Assembly (NCBI GenBank): GCA_047975545.1
Contig: JBKEDS010000025.1
Coordinates: 1 to 31,481, forward strand
Source: JBKEDS01 sp047975545
GTDB lineage: Bacteria; Bacteroidota; Bacteroidia; Flavobacteriales; Flavobacteriaceae
DNA: 31,481 nt
Direction of reading: 5' to 3'
Numbering within the stretch: the first letter of the stretch is position 1; every line of letters starts with the position of its first letter. The position numbers and the translations under genes are program-made. A model generated the notes under the pieces. The model worked only from the letters and a program-made list of their open reading frames with translations. It was not told where the DNA came from and made no database searches. This document shows positions 9,429-16,801 of the stretch, in pieces.

Positions 9429-10670
9429 ATGGAATTACTTACAACAAATAACGTATGGATGATGATTTGTACGGCACTGGTTTTCTTTATGCACCTGGGA
9501 TTTGCATTTTTAGAAATAGGCCTAACCCGCCAAAAAAACACCTTAAACATTCTTTTTAAAAACATATTTATTGTTACCGTGGGCTTGCTTTTGTATTGCT
9601 TAGTGGGCTTCAACTTAATGTATCCCGGTTTTGCCGAAGGGTCTTGGGGTATTTTTGGGTTTGCGGGCTTTGGGCTGGATTCGCCCCTAACCCCAGAAGG
9701 CGCACTGGATTTAACCTATAATGAAGGCTACACCTACTGGACCGACTTCCTGTTTCAGGGCATGTTTGCCGCCACGGCCGCAACCATAGTTTCGGGCGCC
9801 GTTGCCGAACGTATTAAAATTGTGCCCTTTATGGTTTTCACCCTAATCTATGTTGGGCTGGTTTACCCGATTGCAGGCTCTTGGAAATGGGGCGGCGGCT
9901 TTTTGCAAATGATGGAAACACCGTTTTACGATTTTGCGGGCTCTACCTTGGTACATTCGGTTGGCGGATGGGCTGCCGTGGTTGCCGTTTGCTTGCTCGG
10001 TCCCAGAATTGGTAAATTTAAGAATGGTAAGCCGCAGGCTATTCCGGGACATAATATTCCCATTGCCACGGCGGGCGTACTCATTTTATGGCTGGGCTGG
10101 TTTGGCTTTAATGGCGGCTCGGTACTCTCGGCCGACCCCGCCTTAACCTCCCTAACTTTGGCAACCACTTGCTTGGCAGCGGCGGCCGGGGGCGTTGTAT
10201 CCATGTTGGTGTCTACGGCCATGTTTAAAAACTTAGACTTAACCATGTTTTTAAACGGTATTTTGGGCGGATTGGTAGGCATTACCGCCGGGGCCGACCA
10301 AATGAGCCCCACCGATGCCATTATAATTGGTTCGGTAGCCGGTGCTTTAATCGTATTTGCCGTAAGTTTTGTAGATAAGATAAAATTGGACGACCCTGTT
10401 GGCGCCATTGCCGTTCACTTAATCTGCGGTATTTGGGGTACTTTGGCAGTTGGTGTTTTTGGCGAACTTGCCGGAATGGATCAATTTATTAGTCAGTTAA
10501 TAGGCATCGTATCTTATGCGGCAATATGTATTGTGTCGGCGTTCATTATTATTTTCACCTTAAAGAAAACCGTTGGCATTAGGGTTTCCGAAAAAGAAGA
10601 ATTGGAAGGTTTGGACGGTTACGAGCATGGTATGGATGCCTATCCCGATTTTAGGATGAACGAGCATTAA
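9429..10670 (+). CDS. amtB: Ammonium transporter
   Basis: A 413-residue inner-membrane protein with about eleven hydrophobic helices, the length and pattern of Amt/Rh channels. The twin pore histidines are H176 (in LVHSVGGWAAV) and H330 (in AVHLICGIWG), and the conserved aspartate near the substrate site is D168. The cytoplasmic C-terminus ends GYEHGMDAYPDF, the segment that docks P-II. There is no cleaved signal peptide. It follows the P-II gene by 27 bases, the classic glnK-amtB pair, and is the last gene before a strong terminator at 10706-10740. It probably imports ammonium when nitrogen is scarce, feeding glutamine synthetase and the gltBD product next door. Confidence 0.97.
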   Translation: MELLTTNNVWMMICTALVFFMHLGFAFLEIGLTRQKNTLNILFKNIFIVTVGLLLYCLVGFNLMYPGFAEGSWGIFGFAGFGLDSPLTPEGALDLTYNEGYTYWTDFLFQGMFAATAATIVSGAVAERIKIVPFMVFTLIYVGLVYPIAGSWKWGGGFLQMMETPFYDFAGSTLVHSVGGWAAVVAVCLLGPRIGKFKNGKPQAIPGHNIPIATAGVLILWLGWFGFNGGSVLSADPALTSLTLATTCLAAAAGGVVSMLVSTAMFKNLDLTMFLNGILGGLVGITAGADQMSPTDAIIIGSVAGALIVFAVSFVDKIKLDDPVGAIAVHLICGIWGTLAVGVFGELAGMDQFISQLIGIVSYAAICIVSAFIIIFTLKKTVGIRVSEKEELEGLDGYEHGMDAYPDFRMNEH

Positions 10671-10705
10671 GCAGCTGCTTTCATTAATATAAACTAACTC
10701 AAATT

Positions 10706-10740
10706 AAAAAGGGCTTCGTTATTTGCGAAGCCCTTTTTTG
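10706..10740. terminator. Rho-independent terminator between amtB and the convergent bacilliredoxin gene
   Basis: An eight-base-pair GC-containing stem (10711-10718 with 10726-10733) is flanked by A5 on the left and T6 on the right, extending the stem by A-T pairs. It lies 35 bases after the amtB stop and 17 bases before the stop of the opposing gene, so it can end transcription from both sides. Confidence 0.92.
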
Positions 10741-10756
10741 TATTTCAATATAACGA

Positions 10757-11167
10757 TTAACAATACGCGTTATAAGCATCGGCAAGGTTTTCGGCAATCA
10801 TTTCGGCAGGGCGGCCTTCAATATGGTGGCGCTCCAACATGTGTACCAATTCGCCATTTTTAAACAATGCCATGCTGGGCGAGCTGGGCGGAAACGGCAC
10901 CATGTGTTGTCTGGCTTGTGCTACGGCATCTTTATCAACCCCCGCAAAAACGGTAACAATATGGTCTGGTTTTTTCGCGTTTTGCAAGCTCATGGCAGCG
11001 CCAGGCCTGGCGTTGGCAGCCGCACAGCCACAAACCGAGTTAACAACAACTAAGGTTGTGCCTGCTTTTGTCAATGCGGCATCTACCGCTTCGGGCGTGT
11101 GCAATTCTTCAAAACCAACTTTGGTTAAATCTTCGCGCATGGGTTTTACTAATTCTGCTGGATACAT
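10757..11167 (-). CDS. BrxA/BrxB (YphP/YqiW) family bacilliredoxin
   Basis: A 136-residue protein with a thioredoxin-like fold. Its redox site is the family's C-x-C type, C46-G47-C48, in the characteristic context VNSVCGCAAANARPG. Bacilliredoxins remove low-molecular-weight thiols such as bacillithiol from oxidised proteins in the cytoplasm. The FPPSSPSMALFKNGE stretch holds the cis-Pro/backbone region typical of the family. It is a single-gene unit on the minus strand, sharing a terminator with amtB. Family assignment is firm; the thiol partner in this organism is not shown by the sequence. Confidence 0.93.
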   Translation of the reverse strand: MYPAELVKPMREDLTKVGFEELHTPEAVDAALTKAGTTLVVVNSVCGCAAANARPGAAMSLQNAKKPDHIVTVFAGVDKDAVAQARQHMVPFPPSSPSMALFKNGELVHMLERHHIEGRPAEMIAENLADAYNAYC

Positions 11168-11255
11168 ATTTTTAAATTTTTAAAAATTAACATAATAAGA
11201 ACTGCAAAGATATTAATTGTGTAACAATATCGGCATGCAATCGACTAACAAATAT

Positions 11256-11263
11256 TATATTTG
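11256..11263 (+). promoter_or_regulatory. -7 box (TATATTTG) for the TerB/J-domain gene
   Basis: An exact match to the Bacteroidetes -7 element TAnnTTTG, 24 bases before the ATG at 11288. It overlaps the TTG at 11261 that would otherwise extend the frame upstream, which argues against that start. No convincing -33 element at the right distance is seen. Confidence 0.5.
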
Positions 11264-11287
11264 ACGCTTAACACGAATAAAACTTAC

Positions 11288-12031
11288 ATGAATTTTTCGA
11301 AATGGATAGGTGCTGCCTTGGGCTGGTCGTTTGGCGGGCCAATTGGCGCTATTATTGGTTTAGCTTTGGGCAGTATTGTGGATGCTTTGGGTAAAAATGT
11401 TGAATTTAAACAGGAAACACAAGATTACTCAAGGCGGCAACCTACCACACAGCCGGGCGATTTTGAGGTGAGCCTGCTTATTTTGGCCTCGGTAGTTATT
11501 AAGGCCGACGGCAAACAGGACCAACGCGAACTGGACTTTGTACGGATGCAATTTGTAGGTATGTACGGAAAAAATCGTGCCAATGCGGCCTTTAGGTTGT
11601 TTAATGAAATTAGCAAACAGCAAAATATTTCGGTGCGGCAAGTGTGCTTGCAAATCAGGCAATATATGGAACATGAATCGCGTTTGCAGCTTGTTCATTT
11701 TTTATTTGAAATAGCCAATGCCGATGGGGCGGTATCACAGGCCGAAGCCGATAAAATCCATACTATCTCGGGGTATTTGGGCATACGTTATAGCGATTAC
11801 GAAAGTATTAAGGCTATGTTTTACAACGATACCGATAGTGCGTATAAAATTTTGGAAATTGAAAAAACGGCCACTAACGACGAGATTAAGAAAGCATATA
11901 GAACGATGGCCAAAAAGTACCATCCCGATAAGGTTATCCATTTAGGGAAAGAACACCAAAAAGGCGCCGAGGAAAAATTCAGGCAAGTACAGGCCGCTTA
12001 CGAGCAGTTGCAGAAGGAGCGGGGGTTTTAG
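11288..12031 (+). CDS. TerB/DjlA-like co-chaperone with C-terminal J domain
   Basis: This 247-residue protein has the layout of the DjlA group. A glycine-rich N-terminal membrane segment (residues about 5-35) is followed by a helical TerB-like domain (about 60-165, with the acidic ADGKQDQRE and ADGAVSQAE repeats) and a C-terminal J domain containing the HPD motif (KKYHPDK). J domains stimulate DnaK ATPase, so the role is probably membrane-associated protein quality control. I chose the ATG at 11288 over a TTG 27 bases upstream because a promoter box overlaps the TTG. It converges with the vsr-like gene and leaves 23 bases between the stops. Confidence 0.88.
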   Translation: MNFSKWIGAALGWSFGGPIGAIIGLALGSIVDALGKNVEFKQETQDYSRRQPTTQPGDFEVSLLILASVVIKADGKQDQRELDFVRMQFVGMYGKNRANAAFRLFNEISKQQNISVRQVCLQIRQYMEHESRLQLVHFLFEIANADGAVSQAEADKIHTISGYLGIRYSDYESIKAMFYNDTDSAYKILEIEKTATNDEIKKAYRTMAKKYHPDKVIHLGKEHQKGAEEKFRQVQAAYEQLQKERGF

Positions 12032-12054
12032 CCTGAATGGGGTGTGTTTTTATT

Positions 12055-12525
12055 TTAATGATAATCGCCCGTGTCGATATACACCAAAACATCGTTAATA
12101 CACTTGTGCAATTGGGTTTTTACGGCGTTGCACCAAAACCTAAATACAGTGTAGCCCATATCGGTTAGGGCTTGGTTTACTTCGTTGTCGCGCTGCATGT
12201 TGCGCTCTATTTTTGGAATCCAAAAGTTTTTGTTGGCTTTTAGTTTAGGCTTGCGTTCGTTCCAGTTATAGCCATGCCAAAATTCGCCATCGATAAAAAT
12301 GGCCAATCGGTATTTTTTTATGCTAATATCGGGTTTGCCGGGTAGTGTTTTATTGTTAACCCTAAAGCGTACGCCCTTTGCCCAAAGTGCTTTTCGGAAA
12401 ATAAGCTCGGGCTTCGAGTTTTTGCTGCGTATTTTGCCCATTAGCTTGGAACGTTTCGGGGTGGTGTAAAACCCCGCCGACTCCTCGAACCGGGGTACTT
12501 TTATTTTGGGTTGGCTATATGGCAT
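12055..12525 (-). CDS. vsr: Very-short-patch-repair (Vsr-type) DNA endonuclease
   Basis: Vsr endonucleases nick DNA at T:G mismatches left by cytosine-5 methylation. The 156 residues contain the family core: MGKIRSKNSKPE with the equivalent of catalytic Glu25 (E40), LPGKPDI with the catalytic Asp (D66), and FWH with the catalytic His (H84). The zinc site of E. coli Vsr is mostly gone: the positions of Cys66, His71 and Cys73 are Glu, Tyr and Trp here, and only a Cys near the last ligand (C132) remains. The ATG at 12525 is preferred to a TTG two codons upstream. No DNA methyltransferase gene is nearby, so this is an orphan. Confidence 0.85.
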   Translation of the reverse strand: MPYSQPKIKVPRFEESAGFYTTPKRSKLMGKIRSKNSKPELIFRKALWAKGVRFRVNNKTLPGKPDISIKKYRLAIFIDGEFWHGYNWNERKPKLKANKNFWIPKIERNMQRDNEVNQALTDMGYTVFRFWCNAVKTQLHKCINDVLVYIDTGDYH

Positions 12526-12755
12526 GCGCAAAGGAATAAACTTTTATAAAAGTAATGAATAATGGGGTGGCATAGTTATTTTTTAATCTAAATTAAAACG
12601 CTTTTTATGAGAGCATTACAAATCATCAGAAGCACTTGATATTACGAGAAACAAATGAAAATCTGCGGTAAATAGAGGCTTCCTTTATTTACGGCAAAAC
12701 ATATTTATTTGACTATATTCGGTTCAACACATACTAATTATCCATTGCACATAAA

Positions 12756-12787
12756 AAAAGCCATTGTACAATTGTACAATGGCTTTT
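12756..12787 (-). terminator. Terminator of the rplM-rpsI-rpsB-tsf operon
   Basis: A perfect 32-base palindrome centred at 12771/12772, lying 29 bases beyond the tsf stop. Read on the minus strand the stem is followed by a T-rich tract (plus-strand A7 at 12753-12759). The perfect symmetry with no real loop is unusual for a terminator and would also serve as a cruciform or binding site. Confidence 0.8.
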
Positions 12788-12815
12788 GCTTTTTTATGCG
12801 TGTGTGTTAAAAGAT

Positions 12816-13787
12816 TTACCCCACAGAAGCACGTTTAAAGCCTGTAATGGCCACATTGCCATAAGAAGCCACGTATTTGGCTACGTTTATTTTTTCGTCC
12901 TTAATAAAGTTTTGGTCCAACAAACATTTTTCTTGGTCCAAAGTGGTGTTGTCCGAAATAAAACGTTCCATTTTACCGGGTAAAATGCGGTCCCAAATTT
13001 GTTCGGGCTTGCCTTCGGCTTTTAGCTCGGCTTTGGCATCGGCTTCGGCTTGCGCTAAAACTTCTGGCGTTAATTGCGCCATAGAAATATATTTTGGTAC
13101 GTTTTTAAGGGTTTTGCCCAAACGCTCCAACTCTTCGTTTTCTTTTGCTATAATGGCAATCCTGGCTTCGGTTTCGGAAGCTATAAACGCTGGATCGAAA
13201 TCTTTGTACGACAGCGTGGTAGCACCCATAGAAGCTACTTGCATGGCCACATCCTTAACCAAGGTTTCGGCATTGTTTACTTTGGCCGATAAGCCTACCA
13301 AAGCGGCAATTTTGTTAATATGAACATAAGCCCCCACGTAAGGCGCTTCGATTTTTTCGAAAGCCGTAATTTCTAATTTTTCGCCAATAACACCGGTTTG
13401 CTCGGTTAATTTGTCGGCAACGGTAAGGCCACCGAAATCGGCCGCTAAAAATTCTTCTTTTGTATTGTAGTTTAAGGCAACATCGGCCAAATCGTTGGCC
13501 AGTTTCACAAAGTTTTCGTTTTTGCCCACAAAGTCGGTTTCGCAACCCAAAACTATGGCCACGCCAGCGGTTTCGTTAGCGTTTATTCGGGCTACTGCAG
13601 CGCCTTCGCTGGAATCGCGATCGGCTCTTTTTTCGGCTACTTTTTGGCCTTTTTTACGTAAAATTTCAATAGCTTTATCGAAATCGCCACCAGCTTCAAC
13701 TAAAGCCTTTTTACAATCCATCATTCCCGCACCAGTTGCTTGTCTTAATTTATTAACTTCTGCTGCTGTAATTTTTACTTCTGACAT
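12816..13787 (-). CDS. tsf: Translation elongation factor Ts
   Basis: EF-Ts is the guanine-nucleotide exchange factor that recharges EF-Tu. The 323 residues begin with a UBA-like domain (KITAAEVNKLRQATGAGMMD, then the conserved CKKALVEAGGD) and contain the EF-Tu contact motif TDFVGKNENF near residues 85-95. The length is in the long range seen in Bacteroidota. It lies 94 bases after rpsB, with a terminator-like hairpin between them, and is the last gene of the ribosomal-protein run, as in many bacteria. Confidence 0.97.
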   Translation of the reverse strand: MSEVKITAAEVNKLRQATGAGMMDCKKALVEAGGDFDKAIEILRKKGQKVAEKRADRDSSEGAAVARINANETAGVAIVLGCETDFVGKNENFVKLANDLADVALNYNTKEEFLAADFGGLTVADKLTEQTGVIGEKLEITAFEKIEAPYVGAYVHINKIAALVGLSAKVNNAETLVKDVAMQVASMGATTLSYKDFDPAFIASETEARIAIIAKENEELERLGKTLKNVPKYISMAQLTPEVLAQAEADAKAELKAEGKPEQIWDRILPGKMERFISDNTTLDQEKCLLDQNFIKDEKINVAKYVASYGNVAITGFKRASVG

Positions 13788-13802
13788 AGTGTGTTATAAT
13801 TT

Positions 13803-13859
13803 AAAAAAGTCGTTTAATCCAATCTCAAGCGCAGGGCAAAAGAAATAATTAAACGACTT
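13803..13859 (-). terminator. Attenuator-like hairpin between rpsB and tsf
   Basis: A perfect 12-bp inverted repeat (13807-13818 with 13848-13859, arm AAGTCGTTTAAT) encloses a 29-base loop. On the minus strand its distal arm runs straight into a T6 tract (plus-strand A6 at 13803-13808), 16 bases before the tsf start. This is the form of a weak intrinsic terminator, which could lower tsf expression relative to rpsB. In E. coli an attenuator in the same place has been proposed; the effect here is inference. Confidence 0.6.
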
Positions 13860-13881
13860 ATTTGTGTTTTGAAATTGTTAA

Positions 13882-14643
13882 TTATTCTTCTTCCTCACCG
13901 GCTGCAACTTTTTTTGAAGCCTTTTTGGTTGAAGGTGCTTTTTCCGTGTCTTTATCTGCCTTTCTTTCGGATAGACCGTTGGAAACATAAGTTGATACGT
14001 GCGATAAGATTTTATCTATCGATTTAGAAGCATCGTCGTTTGCTGGGATAACATAATCCACTTGGCGTGGGTCCGAGTTGGTATCTACCATGGCAAAAAT
14101 AGGAATGTTTAATTTTTGTGCTTCTTTAATTGCGATGTGTTCTCGCTTAATGTCAACTACAAACAAAGCGCCGGGCAAGCGTGTCATATCGCTAATAGAA
14201 CCGAGGTTTTTTTCCAACTTGGCTCTTAAACGCTCTACTTGCAAACGCTCTTTTTTAGATAGGGTGTTAAAGGTGCCGTCCTTCTTCATTCTATCAATAG
14301 AGGCCATTTTTTTAACGGCTTTTCTAATGGTTACAAAGTTGGTAAGCATACCACCGGGCCAACGCTCGGTAATGTAGGGCATGTTAATGCTTCCTGCTTT
14401 TTCGGCAACAATATCCTTAGCTTGTTTTTTGGTAGCCACGAATAAAATTTTACGGCCCGAAGCTGCTATTTTAGCTAATGCAGCACCGGCCTCTTCAATT
14501 TTAGCGGCTGTTTTGTATAGGTTTATAATATGGATGCCGTTGCGCTCCATATATACGTAAGGCGCCATGTTTGGGTCCCACTTACGCGTAAGGTGCCCGA
14601 AGTGTACACCTGCTTCAAGTAATTCTTTTACTTCTACTGCCAT
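13882..14643 (-). CDS. rpsB: 30S ribosomal protein S2
   Basis: S2 assembles late on the small subunit, near the S1 site. The 253 residues show the classic pattern LLEAGVHFGHLTRKWDPNM at the start, ERWPGGMLTNF around 110-120 and VDTNSDPRQVDYVIPANDDA around 190-205. A charged Lys/Glu tail (ending in four Glu) follows the conserved domain, as is common in Bacteroidota. It is third in the rplM-rpsI-rpsB-tsf order, 250 bases after rpsI. That gap contains three related hairpins and is the likely place for separate control of S2. Confidence 0.97.
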   Translation of the reverse strand: MAVEVKELLEAGVHFGHLTRKWDPNMAPYVYMERNGIHIINLYKTAAKIEEAGAALAKIAASGRKILFVATKKQAKDIVAEKAGSINMPYITERWPGGMLTNFVTIRKAVKKMASIDRMKKDGTFNTLSKKERLQVERLRAKLEKNLGSISDMTRLPGALFVVDIKREHIAIKEAQKLNIPIFAMVDTNSDPRQVDYVIPANDDASKSIDKILSHVSTYVSNGLSERKADKDTEKAPSTKKASKKVAAGEEEE

Positions 14644-14774
14644 TTTTGTAATAGTTTACGTTCTGTTGAATTAGCAATGTTTAAGTGGTCATTTTTAAAA
14701 TTCGCCTTAATCATTTAGATGCTAAACTAAATCCTGTTTTGCAACTAGGAACAACAATAACTGGTTTTTAACAA

Positions 14775-14894
14775 TGCCGAACTCGTTTCGGCATCTTTTT
14801 GTTTTTTATTAAGCTGAATTTGTTTCAGCTTCTTTTGGTTTTATTGAACGTGTTTTTCGCAACCGTTAAACGGATACTGAAACAAGTTCAGTAT
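14775..14894 (-). ncRNA. Cluster of three related hairpins in the rpsI-rpsB intergenic region
   Basis: Three short hairpins lie at 14775-14793 (7-bp stem), 14811-14831 (8 bp) and 14874-14894 (8 bp). All have the same plan: a stem closing with GAA, a five-base loop, then TTC. The last overlaps the first base of the rpsI stop codon. The T-rich tails lie on the plus strand, where no gene ends, so as minus-strand RNA these are not ordinary terminators. They could be an S2-responsive leader, processing sites, or bidirectional terminators. I do not recognise a known family. Confidence 0.4.
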
Positions 14895-15280
14895 TAACGT
14901 TTAGAGAACTGGAATTTCTTGCGCGCTTTTTTCTGACCGAATTTCTTGCGCTCTACCATTCTGGGGTCTCTTGTTAATAAGCCTTCCGGTTTAAGGGTTG
15001 CCCTGTTTTCGGCGTCTACCTCGCATAATGCGCGCGAAATAGCAAGACGAACAGCCTCTGCCTGGCCGGTAATACCGCCACCAAGTACACTAACGGTAAT
15101 ATCAAAGTTGCCCTCGTTGTTGGTCATGGCCAAAGGTTGGTTAACTTTGTACTGTAACGTTGATGTAGTGAAGTAAGCGTTTAATTCTTTTTTGTTTACC
15201 GTAATGTTTCCGCTACCGGGGGCAACATAAACACGGGCAACAGCCGTTTTTCTACGGCCAATTTTGTGAACTACTTCCAT
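14894..15280 (-). CDS. rpsI: 30S ribosomal protein S9
   Basis: S9 sits in the 30S head, with its C-terminal tail reaching the P-site tRNA. The 128 residues carry the family motifs GRRKTAVARVYVAPGSG near the N-terminus, GGGITGQAEAVRLAISRAL in the middle and the basic tail ending KKFQFSKR. Its ATG overlaps the rplM stop by one base (TAATG), so the two are translationally coupled, the usual rplM-rpsI pair. Confidence 0.97.
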   Translation of the reverse strand: MEVVHKIGRRKTAVARVYVAPGSGNITVNKKELNAYFTTSTLQYKVNQPLAMTNNEGNFDITVSVLGGGITGQAEAVRLAISRALCEVDAENRATLKPEGLLTRDPRMVERKKFGQKKARKKFQFSKR

Positions 15281-15735
15281 TACTTGAATTCGTTTAGGTT
15301 AATTGCTTTTGGTTTTTGTGCGGCATGCGCATGTTCTGCACCAATAACAACATTTAAATTACGGAATAATGCAGCGCCCAATTTATTTTTAGGCAGCATT
15401 CCCTTTACTGATTTTTCCACTAATCTTGCTGGGTCCTTCCCAAACATTTCCTTAGCGGATAGGCTTCGTTGGCCGCCCGGATAACCTGTGTGGCGCAAAT
15501 AGGTTTTGTCGTTCCACTTGTTTCCGGTTAAGTTGATTTTTTCGGAATTGATAACAATAACGTTATCGCCGCAATCAACGTGTGGCGTGAAGCTAGGCTT
15601 GTGCTTGCCCCTTAAAAGTTTTGCAACTTTAGAAGCCAAACGGCCCAAAGACTGTCCTTCGGCATCCACCAAAACCCATTGCTTGTCGGCAGTGGCTTTG
15701 TTGGCCGAAATCGTTTTGTAGCTTAATGTGTCCAC
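15280..15735 (-). CDS. rplM: 50S ribosomal protein L13
   Basis: L13 is an early-binding 50S protein. The 151 residues contain LVDAEGQSLGRLASKVAKLL, VDCGDNVIVINSEKI and the signature HTGYPGGQRSLSAKEMF. The start is a GTG at 15735; the resulting N-terminus MDTLSYKTISANKAT fits flavobacterial L13, so I accept the GTG. It is the first gene of the operon: a promoter lies about 50 bases upstream at 15785-15815, and the short leader holds a weak CTCT/AGAG hairpin. Confidence 0.97.
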   Translation of the reverse strand: MDTLSYKTISANKATADKQWVLVDAEGQSLGRLASKVAKLLRGKHKPSFTPHVDCGDNVIVINSEKINLTGNKWNDKTYLRHTGYPGGQRSLSAKEMFGKDPARLVEKSVKGMLPKNKLGAALFRNLNVVIGAEHAHAAQKPKAINLNEFK

Positions 15736-15784
15736 GTTTCTAAATTTTATTAATTAAACATTCCTCTCTCTAAAAAAGAGTTTG

Positions 15785-15815
15785 CAAATTTACGATTAAT
15801 TATTTGATTACCAAA
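15785..15815 (-). promoter_or_regulatory. Promoter (-33 TTTG / -7 TAAATTTG) of the rplM operon
   Basis: On the minus strand, TTTG (15815-15812) is followed after 19 bases by TAAATTTG (15792-15785), an exact TAnnTTTG match. This is the Bacteroidetes housekeeping promoter layout with normal spacing, about 50 bases before the GTG of rplM. The rest of the 305-base gap to 16040 contains a GGGG/CCCC mini-hairpin near 15840-15860 and otherwise nothing I can name. Confidence 0.75.
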
Positions 15816-16040
15816 TGCTGCGCTAAGTTATTTTTTTATGGGGTTTCGGCCCCAAAAACCCTTTTTGGAATTAGCTTTACATTTTTAACACAACACGTTT
15901 ACTATTAACAAATTACACAAACGCCTTACTTAATCCGCACAAAATTTTAAAATCCTTAATTGCGCCCTCATGCAGAGGCTGGCTTTAAATACCTAAAAAA
16001 TATCATGCTGTAAACTCATAAAATATTTCTACATTCGTAT

Positions 16041-16655
16041 ATGCGAAATATTATTTTTGGGGTACTTATTACCCTTGTGGTTTTATTCACTTTTAAATAC
16101 TGCGACACCAAGCGTGCCAACGAGGTCGTGCTACAAGAAAACTCGGCCTTGATACAGGAACAGATTAAGCAAGTGGGAAAACTGGTAGTAACCGAAGGCC
16201 ACTTTAGCCAAGTGTTTAATTACCGAAATTCGAAAGAGGTGTTTGGCGAATATTTCCAGTCCGAAAAAAAAGCCCTTGTAATTGTTAATGCCGATGTTAC
16301 GGTTAGCTACGATTTAAGTAAAATTGAATTTGAAATAGACGAAGCCCATAAAATTTTGCGCATAACCAACATCCCCAAGGAAGACATTAAAATAAGCCCC
16401 GATTTGGAATATTACGATGTGCAATCGGGCTTTTTCAACCCGTTTGAAGCACAGGACTATAATATTATAAAAAAGAAAGTAGTAGCGGCCTTGGAACAAA
16501 AAATGGAACAATCGGACTTAAAAAAGAATGCCCAAAACCGACTGATTAGCGAACTGTCGAAATTTTATATTTTAACCCATTCGCTGGGATGGACATTAGA
16601 ACATAACCAAACCGTTATTACGAATACCGAAAATTTTCAAAACATAACACTTTAG
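16041..16655 (+). CDS. DUF4230-type membrane-anchored protein
   Basis: A 204-residue protein with one N-terminal membrane helix (residues 4-18) and a soluble domain outside the cytoplasm. The domain begins with a helix rich in charged residues, then a beta-rich segment (LVVTEGHFSQVFNY ... VIVNADVTVSYDLSKIEFEI) typical of DUF4230 proteins, which are common in Bacteroidota and other bacteria. Its function is unknown. The helix near 150-180 is strongly charged. It stands alone on the plus strand, divergent from rplM and about 150 bases ahead of the crotonase gene. Confidence 0.75.
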   Translation: MRNIIFGVLITLVVLFTFKYCDTKRANEVVLQENSALIQEQIKQVGKLVVTEGHFSQVFNYRNSKEVFGEYFQSEKKALVIVNADVTVSYDLSKIEFEIDEAHKILRITNIPKEDIKISPDLEYYDVQSGFFNPFEAQDYNIIKKKVVAALEQKMEQSDLKKNAQNRLISELSKFYILTHSLGWTLEHNQTVITNTENFQNITL

Positions 16656-16801
16656 ATTTTGTATCTTGAAATCGAAATAAATGACTTCTCGATATGCCGC
16701 AAACCATGTTTGCTCCTCTTAATATCAAATGCTCGAAGTGACAGAGCATCGTTTTGTTTACCAATAAATTACATCATATTTTTAGATTTAAACACAAACA
16801 C

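Noticed and set aside
14775..14831. Plus-strand terminators after the hairpins between rpsI and rpsB
   Set aside because: T-rich tails exist on the plus strand, but no plus-strand gene ends nearby, so a terminator call there is unsupported.
15838..15865. GGGG/CCCC hairpin upstream of rplM as a terminator
   Set aside because: Short stem, no T tract after it on either useful strand, and it lies upstream of the promoter with no gene ending there.
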